Of a DNA stretch of 32,008 nucleotides, positions 16,219-25,314 are shown piece after piece. Each line of letters starts with the position of its first letter. Position 1 is the stretch's first letter. Source of the DNA: an uncultured Caulobacterales bacterium. GTDB taxonomy: Bacteria; Pseudomonadota; Alphaproteobacteria; Caulobacterales; Maricaulaceae. The position numbers and the translations under genes were made by a program. The notes below the pieces were generated by a model that saw only the letters and a list, made by a program, of their open reading frames with translations, was not told the origin of the DNA and made no database searches. The stretch is taken from NCBI GenBank assembly GCA_937927825.1, contig CALFWV010000215.1:1-32008 (forward strand). The letters run 5' to 3'.

Positions 16219-18308
16219 TAGAACAACTTTTCGGAAATCTCGCCTTGGACCCGCTGCTGCCCTTACCTTGGGTATTAGGTTTAGCCGCGCTTATCTTTAT
16301 GGCGTCCATCGCAGCGGGAGCCGGTCGATTACGGAGTCAATTTACGCGGCTGACGGCAGGTCTGTTCTTGCTAATAGGCTTACTCAATCCGCAAGCGGTT
16401 GAAGAGGACCGCAAGACCTTGCCGGACACAGTTATCGTGATTGAAGACCGCAGCGACAGCATGACGTTTGGCGGGCGTGACGACGCGTTAAATAAAATGA
16501 CGACGGAGCTTAAGTCTCAATTTAGGTCCGACGGAAATTTGGACATTATCACGGTTTCCGTTCCGCAGGATAACGACGGAACCTTGCTGGCATCCGCCTT
16601 AACGGATGCGTTGGCGGGCGCTCCGACAAAACGGTTAGCAGGCGTGGTCGCGCTGAGCGATGGACGGGCCCATGACATCACAGAGGCTGTCGCGGATTAT
16701 CTTCCAGATGGCGTGCCGTTTCATTCGCTTATCATTGGAGCACCAGAGGCACGCGATCGCCGCATATTGGCAACCAAAGCGCCGAAATTTGGCGTTGTTG
16801 GCGAACAAGCAGAATACGAGTTACTCGTTGAAGACCCCGGTTTTGAAGGCGAACGCGCTCGCATTGAGTTAAAATTGAATGGTGATGTGAAAGCCCGCTT
16901 TCCCATTACTATTGGTCGGCCGCTCTCAATTCCTTTGGAAATCGAACGTCGCGGCAGCAATACAGTCGAGCTTACGGTCGAGAGCGTCGAGGGCGAGCTG
17001 ACCCTCAATAACAATCTGTTTGTTTCTGAAATTCAGGGTGTCCGGGACCGACTGCGTGTTCTATTGATTACGGGTGAGCCTCATAATGGCGGACGTGCTT
17101 GGCGAAATCTTCTAAAGTCTGATCCCGCGCTTGATCTCGTGCAGTTCACAATTTTGACGAGCCGCAGCAAATACACCAATGCTGGCGAGCGGGAATTATC
17201 TCTGATTCAGTTTCCGACACGCCAATTATTTGAAGAACGGTTAGACGAATTCGACCTGATTATTTTTGACCAATATGAGCGCCGATCTCTTTCCCGAACA
17301 CGTGGACGCTCCCGTCCAACCATCCCGCCGCAATATTTTCAGAATATTGCAAATTATGTAGAAGATGGCGGCGCGCTTTTGCTCGCAACCGGGCCCGCCT
17401 TTGCCACCCAAGCCAGCCTTTATCGCACACCTTTAGTTTCAGTTTTGCCGACACGCCCAACGGGCGAAACGCTGACAGGCGCATTCCGTCCGGAGTTGAA
17501 TGACAAAGGAAAACGCCACCCGATCACAGCGGATTTTCAAGGGAATGAAGACCAATCTTGGGGTGCTTGGTACCGCGTTATCGACAATGACCCGATTGGC
17601 GGCGATGTATTAATGGACGGCCCGGACGGCGTGCCGCTGTTCGTCATTGATAAAGTCAGGGACGGCCGCGTTGCCATGTTGATGAGCGATCAAGCCTGGC
17701 TCTGGGCCAAGGGGCATGATGGAGGCGGGCCTTACCGCGAGATGTTCCGCCGCACCGCCCATTGGCTGATGGGTGAACCCGAATTAGATGCTGAGACTTT
17801 ATCCGGTGTTAGAGATGGCGACACCCTTGTCATCACGCGTAAGTCTTTGGACAAGGTGAGTGACCCCGTTGACGTTATAGCCCCCGATGGTTCGCGCCGC
17901 AGCATTACATTAGACAAGGTTGCAGACGGGTTATATCGTGCGAGCTTGCCATTAACCGGACAAGGCGCTTACCGCCTGAGCAACGGCGACATCTCCGCGA
18001 TTACAGCTGTGGGCGCCCTCAACCCCAAAGAATATAAGAACCTGCTTCCCACCCAAGACATTTTGGCACCTCTGTCAGCAACGACAAAAGGCCTCATCAA
18101 ATCTGTCGGCTTAGAAAGTTCAAACTTGCCGGAAATTCGACGGCCACGGACAGGACGCCAGACATCTGGGAGCAATTGGATGGGGTTTGTTTCACACGAA
18201 GCCTATACCGTCACGCAGAGCCGGCGTACGCCCCTTGCCCCCGGAATTTTCCTCTTCGCCCTTTTCTTCCTTTTCCTTGCATGGGCCTGGCGACGGGAGG
18301 GGCATTAA
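16215..18308 (+). CDS. VWA-type/GATase-like membrane protein of the moxR operon
   Basis: This 697-aa membrane protein starts with a GTG that overlaps the previous stop (GTGA). Two helices lie near residues 17–36 and 46–59. They are followed by a von Willebrand A-like region whose MIDAS motif DRSDS (Asp78, Ser80, Ser82) and later LSDG are visible. Next come beta-rich segments and a glutamine-amidotransferase-like fold (FDLIIFDQYERRS, then YVEDGGALLLATGP) without an obvious catalytic cysteine. A final helix (about 672–690) ends in WAWRREGH, so most of the chain is probably periplasmic. It is the last gene of the operon and likely the membrane-bound partner of the MoxR ATPase. I infer this from domain content and gene order; the substrate is unknown. 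Confidence 0.85.
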   Translation: MIEQLFGNLALDPLLPLPWVLGLAALIFMASIAAGAGRLRSQFTRLTAGLFLLIGLLNPQAVEEDRKTLPDTVIVIEDRSDSMTFGGRDDALNKMTTELKSQFRSDGNLDIITVSVPQDNDGTLLASALTDALAGAPTKRLAGVVALSDGRAHDITEAVADYLPDGVPFHSLIIGAPEARDRRILATKAPKFGVVGEQAEYELLVEDPGFEGERARIELKLNGDVKARFPITIGRPLSIPLEIERRGSNTVELTVESVEGELTLNNNLFVSEIQGVRDRLRVLLITGEPHNGGRAWRNLLKSDPALDLVQFTILTSRSKYTNAGERELSLIQFPTRQLFEERLDEFDLIIFDQYERRSLSRTRGRSRPTIPPQYFQNIANYVEDGGALLLATGPAFATQASLYRTPLVSVLPTRPTGETLTGAFRPELNDKGKRHPITADFQGNEDQSWGAWYRVIDNDPIGGDVLMDGPDGVPLFVIDKVRDGRVAMLMSDQAWLWAKGHDGGGPYREMFRRTAHWLMGEPELDAETLSGVRDGDTLVITRKSLDKVSDPVDVIAPDGSRRSITLDKVADGLYRASLPLTGQGAYRLSNGDISAITAVGALNPKEYKNLLPTQDILAPLSATTKGLIKSVGLESSNLPEIRRPRTGRQTSGSNWMGFVSHEAYTVTQSRRTPLAPGIFLFALFFLFLAWAWRREGH

Positions 18309-18386
18309 ACCTGTATTTTTTTATGTCCTGTTTAGAAACTCGTGCTTATACGAAGATATCGGGATCGAAACTAAGGACAAGTCGAT

Positions 18387-18815
18387 ATGCGCAACTCACT
18401 TTTCATTACCACGCTGGTTATTGCAGGATTTAGTTTATCGGCCTGCGGTGTCCATAAAGTTGTCACTGTGCCGGCAAAAGCCGCAATCGGAACCACAAAA
18501 TTTGTCGGTAAAGCCGCTGTTGGAACAACAAAAGTTGTCGGAAAGACAGCGGTTGGCGGCACGAAAATGGTCGGCAAAGGGCTTTGGGCAACAGGTAAAG
18601 GTGTTTATTATATCGGGTCAGTTCCCGTGAAGATTACAGATGCGGCCCTAAGTACAACGGCTCGGCTTTTATCTATCACGACACAAGTTGTTGATTTGTC
18701 CGGCAAAGTCGTAACGGTGACGCGGGTTGTTGCTGCAGCGCGCTTAGAAGCCGAGCTCGCCGGATTAAAAACCGCGAAAAATGTGTTATCCGTACTTGTT
18801 GATGTCGCAACATAA
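18387..18815 (+). CDS. Small lipoprotein with 11-residue repeats
   Basis: The predicted 142 residues begin with a lipoprotein signal ending LSAC (Cys20), so the protein should be lipid-anchored in the envelope. Residues 31–63 are three consecutive 11-residue repeats (KAAIGTTKFVG, KAAVGTTKVVG, KTAVGGTKMVG), with a fourth, diverged copy at 64–74. The rest (about 83–142) is a Val/Ala/Thr-rich amphipathic stretch with few charges. Undecad repeats rich in K, T, G and V are typical of lipid-binding helices. The ATG at 18387 has AAGGA nine bases upstream, and a terminator closes the gene. It resembles short proteobacterial lipoproteins that carry a VVTVPAK-type segment after the cysteine; no function is assigned. 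Confidence 0.78.
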   Translation: MRNSLFITTLVIAGFSLSACGVHKVVTVPAKAAIGTTKFVGKAAVGTTKVVGKTAVGGTKMVGKGLWATGKGVYYIGSVPVKITDAALSTTARLLSITTQVVDLSGKVVTVTRVVAAARLEAELAGLKTAKNVLSVLVDVAT

Positions 18816-18851
18816 GTCGTTGCACGTCTCATATATGACGTAATTGTTAGG

Positions 18852-18873
18852 CCTGCGTCATGTCGCAGGTTTT
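18852..18873 (+). terminator. Intrinsic terminator after the repeat lipoprotein
   Basis: A perfect 6-bp GC-rich stem (CCTGCG, loop TCATGT, CGCAGG) is followed directly by TTTT. It lies 37 nt past the lipoprotein stop and well before the next gene, so it separates the two transcription units. Confidence 0.75.
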
Positions 18874-18897
18874 GCCACATATCAGAAAATGTGTTAT

Positions 18898-18915
18898 ATC
18901 CTTACAGGATAGGAG
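18898..18915 (+). promoter_or_regulatory. Short hairpin beside the ribosome binding site of the next gene
   Basis: ATCCT-TAC-AGGAT (18898–18910) forms a 5-bp stem ending one base before a strong AGGAG (18911–18915), which is seven bases from the ATG at 18922. The stem leaves AGGAG free, so it may protect the leader rather than block translation. Confidence 0.3.
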
Positions 18916-18921
18916 ACATTC

Positions 18922-19545
18922 ATGCGTAAATTTCTAACATTTATTTCTGCCACGGCCATTCTTGCGACGCCGGCGTTTGCACAGGCTAGAGGGTTCGATG
19001 CCGATTTTTCCAAGGCTGTGACCGGGCCGTTTAAATTAGAAATTGTTGTCTCCGAAGACCTTGCCCATCGCGCAAATAATCTACCGAAAAAACTCTCAGA
19101 CCGAGGATCAACGACGCGTTTGAATGCCGCCTTCTCCAATAATGGTAAATACGGCGATCGGGCGATTGAATATCTTCTCGAAGACTTGGAAGAAGAGCTG
19201 GTCAGTGACTTTTCCAAACGTGGTCTGACGCTATCAGAGAACGCGTCGACGCTCTTGCGTGTGACGATTAACGAAGCGAAACCTAATCGCCCGACTTTCA
19301 ATCAACTCAAAGAAGATTCGAGCTTATCTTTCCAGAGCTTCGGGATTGGCGGAGCGGATATTTCTGCGGAACTCGTATCAGCAGGTGGCACCGTGGTCGG
19401 CACGGCTGACTATGATTACTTTAGTAGTTTCAACGATAGAGCCATTCAGTCCTTGGGGACCTGGACAGATGCAAACCGCGCTTTCTCTCGATTTTCTAAA
19501 AAATTAAGCAAGAAACTTGCGGCGATGGAAACGAGCTCCAGCTAA
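18922..19545 (+). CDS. Exported protein, function unknown
   Basis: The predicted 207 residues start with a Sec signal peptide (MRKFLTFISATAILATPAFA, cleavage after residue 20). The mature part has alternating helix-like acidic and basic stretches (LEDLEEELVSDF; RFSKKLSKKLAAM) and a central VTINEAKPNRPTF segment followed by a Gly/Ser-rich strand. The size, single-domain look and paired helices recall the DUF3313/DUF4410 type of periplasmic or outer-membrane-associated proteins, but I cannot place it there firmly. A good AGGAG supports the start. It converges on queE with only one base between the two stop codons. Confidence 0.72.
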   Translation: MRKFLTFISATAILATPAFAQARGFDADFSKAVTGPFKLEIVVSEDLAHRANNLPKKLSDRGSTTRLNAAFSNNGKYGDRAIEYLLEDLEEELVSDFSKRGLTLSENASTLLRVTINEAKPNRPTFNQLKEDSSLSFQSFGIGGADISAELVSAGGTVVGTADYDYFSSFNDRAIQSLGTWTDANRAFSRFSKKLSKKLAAMETSSS

Positions 19546-19546
19546 C

Positions 19547-20188
19547 TTACGGCACACCAATCGACTTGTGTGTTTGAACAGATAGACGCCATTGCGGGTG
19601 TTCCAAACAATATTGAAAGGCGGCTTGAGAATGGTCCGCCTTTTTTTTCGCGCCGAGATAGCTATCGTCGCGGGGTTGCAGGCAGAAATGTGTGAAATCC
19701 AAATCTGCGAATTCCGACGGGTGATTTTCAGATTGAGGAAAGACAAGCTTTAATTCATCCCCTGTCGTCTGGACCAGCCTTGCATTCGCTTTGGGCGAAA
19801 CACATACCCAGTCGATGTCTTTGGGTACGGCCAAGGTTCCATTGGTTTCTACAGCAATTTTAAATCCTTCCGCATGCAGGGCCGAAATCAATAATTCATC
19901 CAATTGAAGAAGTGGCTCTCCCCCCGTGCAAACGACCCACTTCTCTCCCTCTCCAATCCAGAGATTGGCGACCTGATTGGCGAGGTCGAAGGCGTTATAT
20001 TTGCCGCCATTCACACCATCTGTTTTGACAAAATCAGTATCGCAGAATTTGCAAATTGCGGAGGCTCGGTCGCGCTCTAAGCCAGACCAGAGATTACATC
20101 CTGCGAAGCGCAAAAAGACAGCGACCGTTCCAGCGCGGAATCCCTCTCCTTGAACTGTGAGGAAAATTTCTTTGACAGAATAAGTCAT
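19547..20188 (-). CDS. queE: 7-carboxy-7-deazaguanine synthase QueE
   Basis: This radical-SAM enzyme turns 6-carboxy-tetrahydropterin into 7-carboxy-7-deazaguanine in the queuosine pathway. The 213 aa begin [16 protein letters not shown], the family start. The iron-sulfur cluster cysteines are Cys31, Cys46 and Cys49, giving CX14CX2C instead of the usual CX3CX2C. That spacing is known from one branch of QueE and includes the inserted GLERDRASA segment. CTGGEPLLQ (SAM-binding) and a late [10 protein letters not shown] end are also seen. The ATG at 20188 overlaps the queC stop by four bases (ATGA), so the longer reading to 20215 is dropped. queD and queF are not in this window. Confidence 0.95.
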   Translation of the reverse strand: MTYSVKEIFLTVQGEGFRAGTVAVFLRFAGCNLWSGLERDRASAICKFCDTDFVKTDGVNGGKYNAFDLANQVANLWIGEGEKWVVCTGGEPLLQLDELLISALHAEGFKIAVETNGTLAVPKDIDWVCVSPKANARLVQTTGDELKLVFPQSENHPSEFADLDFTHFCLQPRDDSYLGAKKKADHSQAAFQYCLEHPQWRLSVQTHKSIGVP

Positions 20189-20907
20189 GCGCCTTGGCTC
20201 GCAAATTCCGTCCACCCCTTGGCTCTGAGCTCACAAGCGGGGCACGTCGCGCATCCGTAACCCCAATCATGAAGCTCGGCATGGACACCTTTGTAGCAGG
20301 TATGACTTTTCGTCCGAATAATTTCGACCAATCCATCCCCGCCAAGACTTTCAGCCAATTCCCAAGCCCCTGCTTTCGACAAATGCATGAGCGGCGTGTG
20401 GAGCGAAAACGGGCGATCTAAACCCAACGAAATAGCATGCATCTGGGAGTCCAGTGTTTCCTTCCGGCAATCCGGATATCCCGAAAAATCAGCCTCACAC
20501 ATTCCCGCTACCAAGTTTGTGAACCCGCGTCGCCATCCCAAAGCGGCCGCGTAGTTTAGGAAAATAAGGTTCCGGCCGGGCACGAAAGTTGTCGGCAAAC
20601 CGTTTTCATGCACACCAATTTCGACATCCCGGGTCAGCGATGTTTCGCTGATTTGACCCAGCCCTGCGAGACTTATCACATGGTCTTCGCCTAACTTCTT
20701 CGCCCATTGCGGGAATTGCGCTTTGACGGATTGGCGAACATCCATCCGGCACGTCATTTCCACGTCATGACGCTGTCCATATTGAAACCCTATCGTTTCA
20801 ACATGGTCGAAGGTCTCAAGCGCCCAGGCTAAACACGTTGCGGAGTCTTGCCCTCCGGAGAACAATAGCCCGGCGGTTAGATTTATATTTGTGAGAGACG
20901 CATTCAT
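20185..20907 (-). CDS. queC: 7-cyano-7-deazaguanine synthase QueC
   Basis: This ATP-dependent enzyme converts 7-carboxy-7-deazaguanine, the QueE product, to preQ0. The 240 aa contain the PP-loop SGGQDS (17–22) near the start and QYGQRH around 43–48. The structural zinc site at the C-terminus is Cys204, Cys219, Cys222 and Cys225 ([14 protein letters not shown]). The ATG at 20907 fits the family; an extension to 21057 lacks family similarity and overlaps the divergent gene. No strong ribosome binding site is seen, so the start could shift by a few residues. It is coupled to queE by a 4-nt overlap. Confidence 0.95.
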   Translation of the reverse strand: MNASLTNINLTAGLLFSGGQDSATCLAWALETFDHVETIGFQYGQRHDVEMTCRMDVRQSVKAQFPQWAKKLGEDHVISLAGLGQISETSLTRDVEIGVHENGLPTTFVPGRNLIFLNYAAALGWRRGFTNLVAGMCEADFSGYPDCRKETLDSQMHAISLGLDRPFSLHTPLMHLSKAGAWELAESLGGDGLVEIIRTKSHTCYKGVHAELHDWGYGCATCPACELRAKGWTEFASQGA

Positions 20908-21016
20908 GCGCAGGCGCTTAGCGGATTGCACTCCCATCGCCAAGTTGTCTGCACACGAAAATAAACGTCGGATTAGACCTTCGCCCGGACGGCACGGGGA
21001 TTGCACGGTGCCTGAC

Positions 21017-21541
21017 ATGCGAAACACTTTCAAAAAACTCTCCGCGTTAAAAGGCAAAAAACGCTACATCGTTTTTGGATTCATTGCCGTAGAAATGCTT
21101 AGCCTGCCAGCCGCAGCACAGATTGTTCACCGCGTTGCCTTTGATATTCGCCCCGTGGTCATCGCCGTCGAAATACCAACAGCCGATACAGGGGTTTCGC
21201 GTTTCCTCGTGACCTCTAACGCGGGCTTTGGCGTCAAAGCCAGTGACGCAATCGGGAATATTAAAACGGATGTCTATGTCTCGGGCACGATGGGGGAGCT
21301 CAGCCGATTTGGCGAGTCCGCGCAATTACCCGGACCGAAAACGGCATGTGCACAAACGTCCGGCCTGAGTAGTGATATATATATTGCCAATCGGAAAACA
21401 GCCGCGACACCCGGAACACCGCCCGAGCAAGCTGTCGTTTTCGAATTTCGCTATGAAGCAAATACTCGCCCTAATTTTGAATTTATTGCTGGCTCAGACT
21501 CGGCTGCAACACCTAAATCCTGTTTAAACGCGACAAGTTAG
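21017..21541 (+). CDS. Exported protein, function unknown
   Basis: The predicted 174 residues have a long basic N-region ([17 protein letters not shown]), a hydrophobic core and a cleavage site near AAA|Q (after residue 34). The mature protein is beta-rich ([36 protein letters not shown]) with two cysteines, Cys111 and Cys169, that could form a disulfide. The pattern suggests a small secreted beta-sandwich, but no family is recognised. The ATG at 21017 is preferred because a longer reading overlaps the queC start; its ribosome binding site is weak. The start is divergent from queC with a 109-bp gap, and its stop overlaps the recQ stop by four bases. Confidence 0.65.
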   Translation: MRNTFKKLSALKGKKRYIVFGFIAVEMLSLPAAAQIVHRVAFDIRPVVIAVEIPTADTGVSRFLVTSNAGFGVKASDAIGNIKTDVYVSGTMGELSRFGESAQLPGPKTACAQTSGLSSDIYIANRKTAATPGTPPEQAVVFEFRYEANTRPNFEFIAGSDSAATPKSCLNATS

Positions 21542-23334
21542 CCTTTTAACTCCGACATAAAGGCCTCGCCAAACCGTTCAAACTTGCTGGGCCCGACACC
21601 GCTAACATCCAGCATTTCTTCGCGGGTCTTAGGTTTACGCGCAACCATATCGATTAAGGTTGCGTCGGAGAATACAACGAAAGCCGGCTTGCCCAGTTGT
21701 TTCGCAAAATCCATGCGAAGCGCTTTTAAACGTGTCAGCAATTCGGCATCCTCTGCACCCAAAGAGGAAGCAATCGATTTTGAAGCCGTACGGGACCTGG
21801 GCGTTTTCGCAGCCCGTTTTACTGTCGGATCTTTGCAATTGAACGGCGCACGATCATCCAAAACAGCCTGAGCCTTTGGTCGAATTTCAAGCCTGCCATA
21901 GGATTCCATATTCACATTCAAAAACCGTAGCGCAACCGCTTGGCGAAGAAGCCCTTGAAACCATTGTTTGGGTTTGTCTGATGTCCCAAAAACATCCAAC
22001 TTATCGTGCCCATATTGCAGAATACGAGGAGTTTCGTCCCCGCGCGCAACCGCAATAACATGTGTGGCACCAAACCTTTGCCCCGTCGCCTCGATGGCTC
22101 CAAACAATGCCTTTGCTTCGGCCGTGGCGTCAATCAAATCCGGCGGATTGAGACACACATCGCAATTTCCACACGGGTCGGACGATTCCCCGAAATATGA
22201 CATTAAGACCTGCCGTCGGCATTTAGACGCCTCGCAATATCCAAGTAACGCATCCAAGCGTCGATGTTCGCGCATTTGATGCTCCGTATCGGAACCATCT
22301 TCCGAAATAAATTGCCTGCGCATTCGAATGTCGTCCAGCGCAAAAATCAATCCGGTCTCGGATGGCGCACCATCGCGACCCGCGCGTCCTATTTCCTGAT
22401 AATAGGCTTCTAATGAACTTGGCAGGTTGAGATGATACACAAAACGTACGTTTGATTTATCAATGCCCATACCAAAAGCGATCGTCGCCACGATAACAAC
22501 GGCAGGTTCGGCCAAGAATCTCTCTTGGTTTTCAAACCTAACCTCGGATGAAAGACCCGCGTGATAAGGCAGGGCGTTAAACCCCTGCTCTCTTAAAATT
22601 TCAGCGTATTTTTCAGTATTCTTGCGTGACAGGCAATAGACAATCCCGCATGCGCCGCGCTGGCCTTCCATCCAAGCGAGGAGTTGTTCGGTCCGGTTCG
22701 TCAAATTTGACACGGTTAAACTAAGATTAGGTCGATCAAATCCATGGACAATAATTTCGCCCTGACCCGAAAATAATTGTTCTGCGATGTCTTTACGCGT
22801 CGACGCATCCGCTGTTGCAGTAAACGCCGCTATACGCGCGGTTGGAAACAAGGTTTTCAAGCGGCTTAAATCCGCATATTCAGGCCTGAAGGCCGGCCCC
22901 CATTTTGACACACAATGCGCTTCGTCCACGACAAAGAGAGCGGGATTCAACGCCTTCATGGCAGATAACATACGCGGTTGCATAAGACGTTCGGGCGAAA
23001 GATACAGCAACTTGGTACGACCCTGCGCAACCTCTTTCCACTGTGCGACATTTTCCTCACGTGATTGCCCGGAGTGAATAGCCGCCACGGAAACCCCATT
23101 GGCCCTTAATCCTGCGGCTTGGTTATCCATGAGCGCAACAAGCGGCGAGATGACGATTGTCGGTTGGTCCAACAACTGGCTGGGCACTTGGTAACAAATC
23201 GACTTGCCCGCCCCGGTCGGCATCACAGCCAGCACATTTTTGCCGTCTAAAATCATATCCACAATATCGGCTTGCCCGGGCCGAAAGGCCTTATGGCCAA
23301 AGCTATCTGATAAGATGTGGAGCGGGGTCGTCAT
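21538..23334 (-). CDS. recQ: ATP-dependent DNA helicase RecQ
   Basis: This 3'-5' DNA helicase acts in recombination and repair of stalled forks. The 598 aa are complete. Helicase domain 1 carries Walker A MPTGAGKS (38–45) and DEAH (137–140), followed by the aromatic-rich loop SKWGPAFRPEY, in which the usual HD of WGHDFR is replaced by PA. Domain 2 has ATIAFGMGIDKSNVRFVYH and the arginine-finger motif QEIGRAGRDG. The zinc-binding cysteines of the RQC region are Cys367, 372, 388, 391 and 394. An HRDC domain fills about 525–598 (DATLIDMVARKP, VSGVGPSKFERFG). It is a single gene, convergent with the exported protein and divergent from the ABC exporter. Confidence 0.95.
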   Translation of the reverse strand: MTTPLHILSDSFGHKAFRPGQADIVDMILDGKNVLAVMPTGAGKSICYQVPSQLLDQPTIVISPLVALMDNQAAGLRANGVSVAAIHSGQSREENVAQWKEVAQGRTKLLYLSPERLMQPRMLSAMKALNPALFVVDEAHCVSKWGPAFRPEYADLSRLKTLFPTARIAAFTATADASTRKDIAEQLFSGQGEIIVHGFDRPNLSLTVSNLTNRTEQLLAWMEGQRGACGIVYCLSRKNTEKYAEILREQGFNALPYHAGLSSEVRFENQERFLAEPAVVIVATIAFGMGIDKSNVRFVYHLNLPSSLEAYYQEIGRAGRDGAPSETGLIFALDDIRMRRQFISEDGSDTEHQMREHRRLDALLGYCEASKCRRQVLMSYFGESSDPCGNCDVCLNPPDLIDATAEAKALFGAIEATGQRFGATHVIAVARGDETPRILQYGHDKLDVFGTSDKPKQWFQGLLRQAVALRFLNVNMESYGRLEIRPKAQAVLDDRAPFNCKDPTVKRAAKTPRSRTASKSIASSLGAEDAELLTRLKALRMDFAKQLGKPAFVVFSDATLIDMVARKPKTREEMLDVSGVGPSKFERFGEAFMSELKG

Positions 23335-23433
23335 GTCTCTCCCTTGACTGCGTTTGCCTACGTCTGCAAGTCGCCAAAGGCGTCAGAAAGAGGCTTTTAC
23401 ACTCCCGTTACAAAATGCAATAGGGCGGCGGAT

Positions 23434-25314
23434 ATGACCTCTCAGACAACAGACTCACCCCGCAGCTCGGGCGCAGCCTTTGCTGCGAAAATTGACCAAG
23501 ATAAAGCCGGGCGAAGTAAAGCCCGCTCCTTGCGCCCGCTTGCGAAACTCTGGCCATTTATCCGTCGCTACCCCGGGCAGCTCATCGCGTTTCTTATATT
23601 TTTGACTTTGTCCGCCTTGGGCAGTTTGACGATGCCGTGGATTGTTAAGATTATTATTGATTGTGGATTTGGGGCGGGCAACACAGAAGTTGCGATCTGC
23701 GCCTCTATCGGCAATCCGGATAATGCCTCCCTGACACCCTATTTTCTGCTCGCGGGTATATTCTCAATATTTTTTGCATTTGCCGGCGCACTTCGATTCT
23801 TCTTCATCACCCGACTGGGGCAGCGCGTGATTGCAGATATTCGAAGAGCTGTTTTTGACAGGCTCACACTTTTGTCCCCGGCCTATTTTGAACGAGTTAG
23901 AACGGGCGAGGTTTTATCTCGTCTTACGACCGATACCACCTTGGTCGAAACCGTTATAACCGGGTCCGTTAGCTTTGCGCTGCGGTCCATGGCCACAATC
24001 ATCGGGGCTATTTTTATGATGTTTTTCTTGTCTTGGAAATTAGCGTTAATGGTCTTGGCCATAGCTCCCGCTATGATCCTCCCTTTGATTTTGACAGGTA
24101 AAAAAATCAAACGCTTTTCCCGCGATGGTCAAGATCGGCTCGCCGACGCCTCCGCCCGCGCAGGCGAAGCATTGGGCGGCATTCAAACCGTTCAAGCCTA
24201 TACACAAGAAGCCGGAGAGCGGCATCGTTTTGGCGAAGATATTGAGGCCAGCTATACGGCTCAACGTAAACGGATTGTCATCCAATCAGCCTTGACGGCG
24301 CTCATGTTTATCATCGCCTTTGGCGGCATAATTGTCATCTTCTATTTTGGCGCGGGATTTGTCCGAAGCGGAGATATGACGGGAGGCGATATCACCGCAT
24401 TTTCATTCCTGGCGTTCCTTACCATTGGCGGGGCCAGTTCCTTAACGGAAACCTTTACGAATCTTTTGCGTGCGGCAGGGGCATCCGACCGCTTGGTCGA
24501 AATCTTGGACGAAATACCCGTGATCACCGCACCAAAAAACCCGGTCGATTTAACCTCCGTTCGAGGTGAAATTGCGTTTAACTCGGTGAATTTCGCTTAT
24601 CCAACCCGAAAAGAAAGCGCGGCTTTGACCGATGTATCCTTGCATATTTCTCCTGGCGAAACCGTTGCTTTAGTCGGGCCAAGCGGCGCAGGGAAATCGA
24701 CTGTCTTCCAACTTCTATTGCGGTTTTATGATATTCAAAGCGGCGCCATATCGCTCGATGAAACAGATATTCGTGATTTGGCGCCCGAAGCGCTTCGCAC
24801 GCATATCGCTGTTGTCCAGCAGAGCGCGCCGCTGTTTTCAGGCACACCAGCGGAGAACATTAGTTATGGAAAACCGGAGGCCACACAGGACGAAATTATT
24901 GCTGCGGCAAAGGCGGCCTATGCGCATGATTTCATCATCGCGTTACCCGACGGATATAGCACGGATTTGGGGGAACAAGGCGCAACCTTGTCTGGCGGAC
25001 AACGTCAACGGCTCGCGATAGCCCGCGCAATATTGAGAGACGCGCCCATACTCTTACTTGATGAAGCCACATCTGCATTAGACTCGGAATCCGAGCAAGC
25101 CGTGCAAAAAGCGTTCGAGCAAGCCTCTCAAAACAGGACGACGCTCGTCATCGCTCACCGGCTTTCAACCGTGTTGAAAGCTGACAACATTATTGTGTTT
25201 GACGCGGGTAAAATTGTCGAAACCGGGACCCATGCGGAGCTCATACGAAAGAATGGGCTATATGCACGTCTCGCTAAGATCCAGTTCGAGCAAGGCACTG
25301 GCCTTACGCCCTAG
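23434..25314 (+). CDS. ABC exporter, fused permease and ATPase (MsbA-like)
   Basis: This is a half-transporter of 626 aa that would work as a dimer in the inner membrane. After a polar N-terminus, six helices span about residues 45–330 (ABC type-1 transmembrane domain). The loop after the first helix contains an unusual segment with two cysteines (DCGFGAG, ICASIGNPDN). The ATPase domain shows Walker A GPSGAGKST (415–423), a Q-loop VVQQSAPLFSGT, signature LSGGQRQR (519–526), Walker B ILLLDEATSALD (539–550) and the H-loop AHRLST. Such exporters move lipids, peptides or drugs; the substrate is not evident. I use the ATG at 23434; an extension to 23317 overlaps recQ. Its stop overlaps the SOUL gene stop. 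Confidence 0.92.
   Translation: MTSQTTDSPRSSGAAFAAKIDQDKAGRSKARSLRPLAKLWPFIRRYPGQLIAFLIFLTLSALGSLTMPWIVKIIIDCGFGAGNTEVAICASIGNPDNASLTPYFLLAGIFSIFFAFAGALRFFFITRLGQRVIADIRRAVFDRLTLLSPAYFERVRTGEVLSRLTTDTTLVETVITGSVSFALRSMATIIGAIFMMFFLSWKLALMVLAIAPAMILPLILTGKKIKRFSRDGQDRLADASARAGEALGGIQTVQAYTQEAGERHRFGEDIEASYTAQRKRIVIQSALTALMFIIAFGGIIVIFYFGAGFVRSGDMTGGDITAFSFLAFLTIGGASSLTETFTNLLRAAGASDRLVEILDEIPVITAPKNPVDLTSVRGEIAFNSVNFAYPTRKESAALTDVSLHISPGETVALVGPSGAGKSTVFQLLLRFYDIQSGAISLDETDIRDLAPEALRTHIAVVQQSAPLFSGTPAENISYGKPEATQDEIIAAAKAAYAHDFIIALPDGYSTDLGEQGATLSGGQRQRLAIARAILRDAPILLLDEATSALDSESEQAVQKAFEQASQNRTTLVIAHRLSTVLKADNIIVFDAGKIVETGTHAELIRKNGLYARLAKIQFEQGTGLTP

Noticed and set aside
18477-18608. DNA tandem repeat or CRISPR-like array
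   Set aside because: The 33-bp units encode an in-frame 11-residue protein repeat and there are no spacers; it is a coding repeat.
20908-21057. N-terminal extension of queC
   Set aside because: QueC begins shortly before the PP-loop; the extension has no family similarity and overlaps the divergent gene start.
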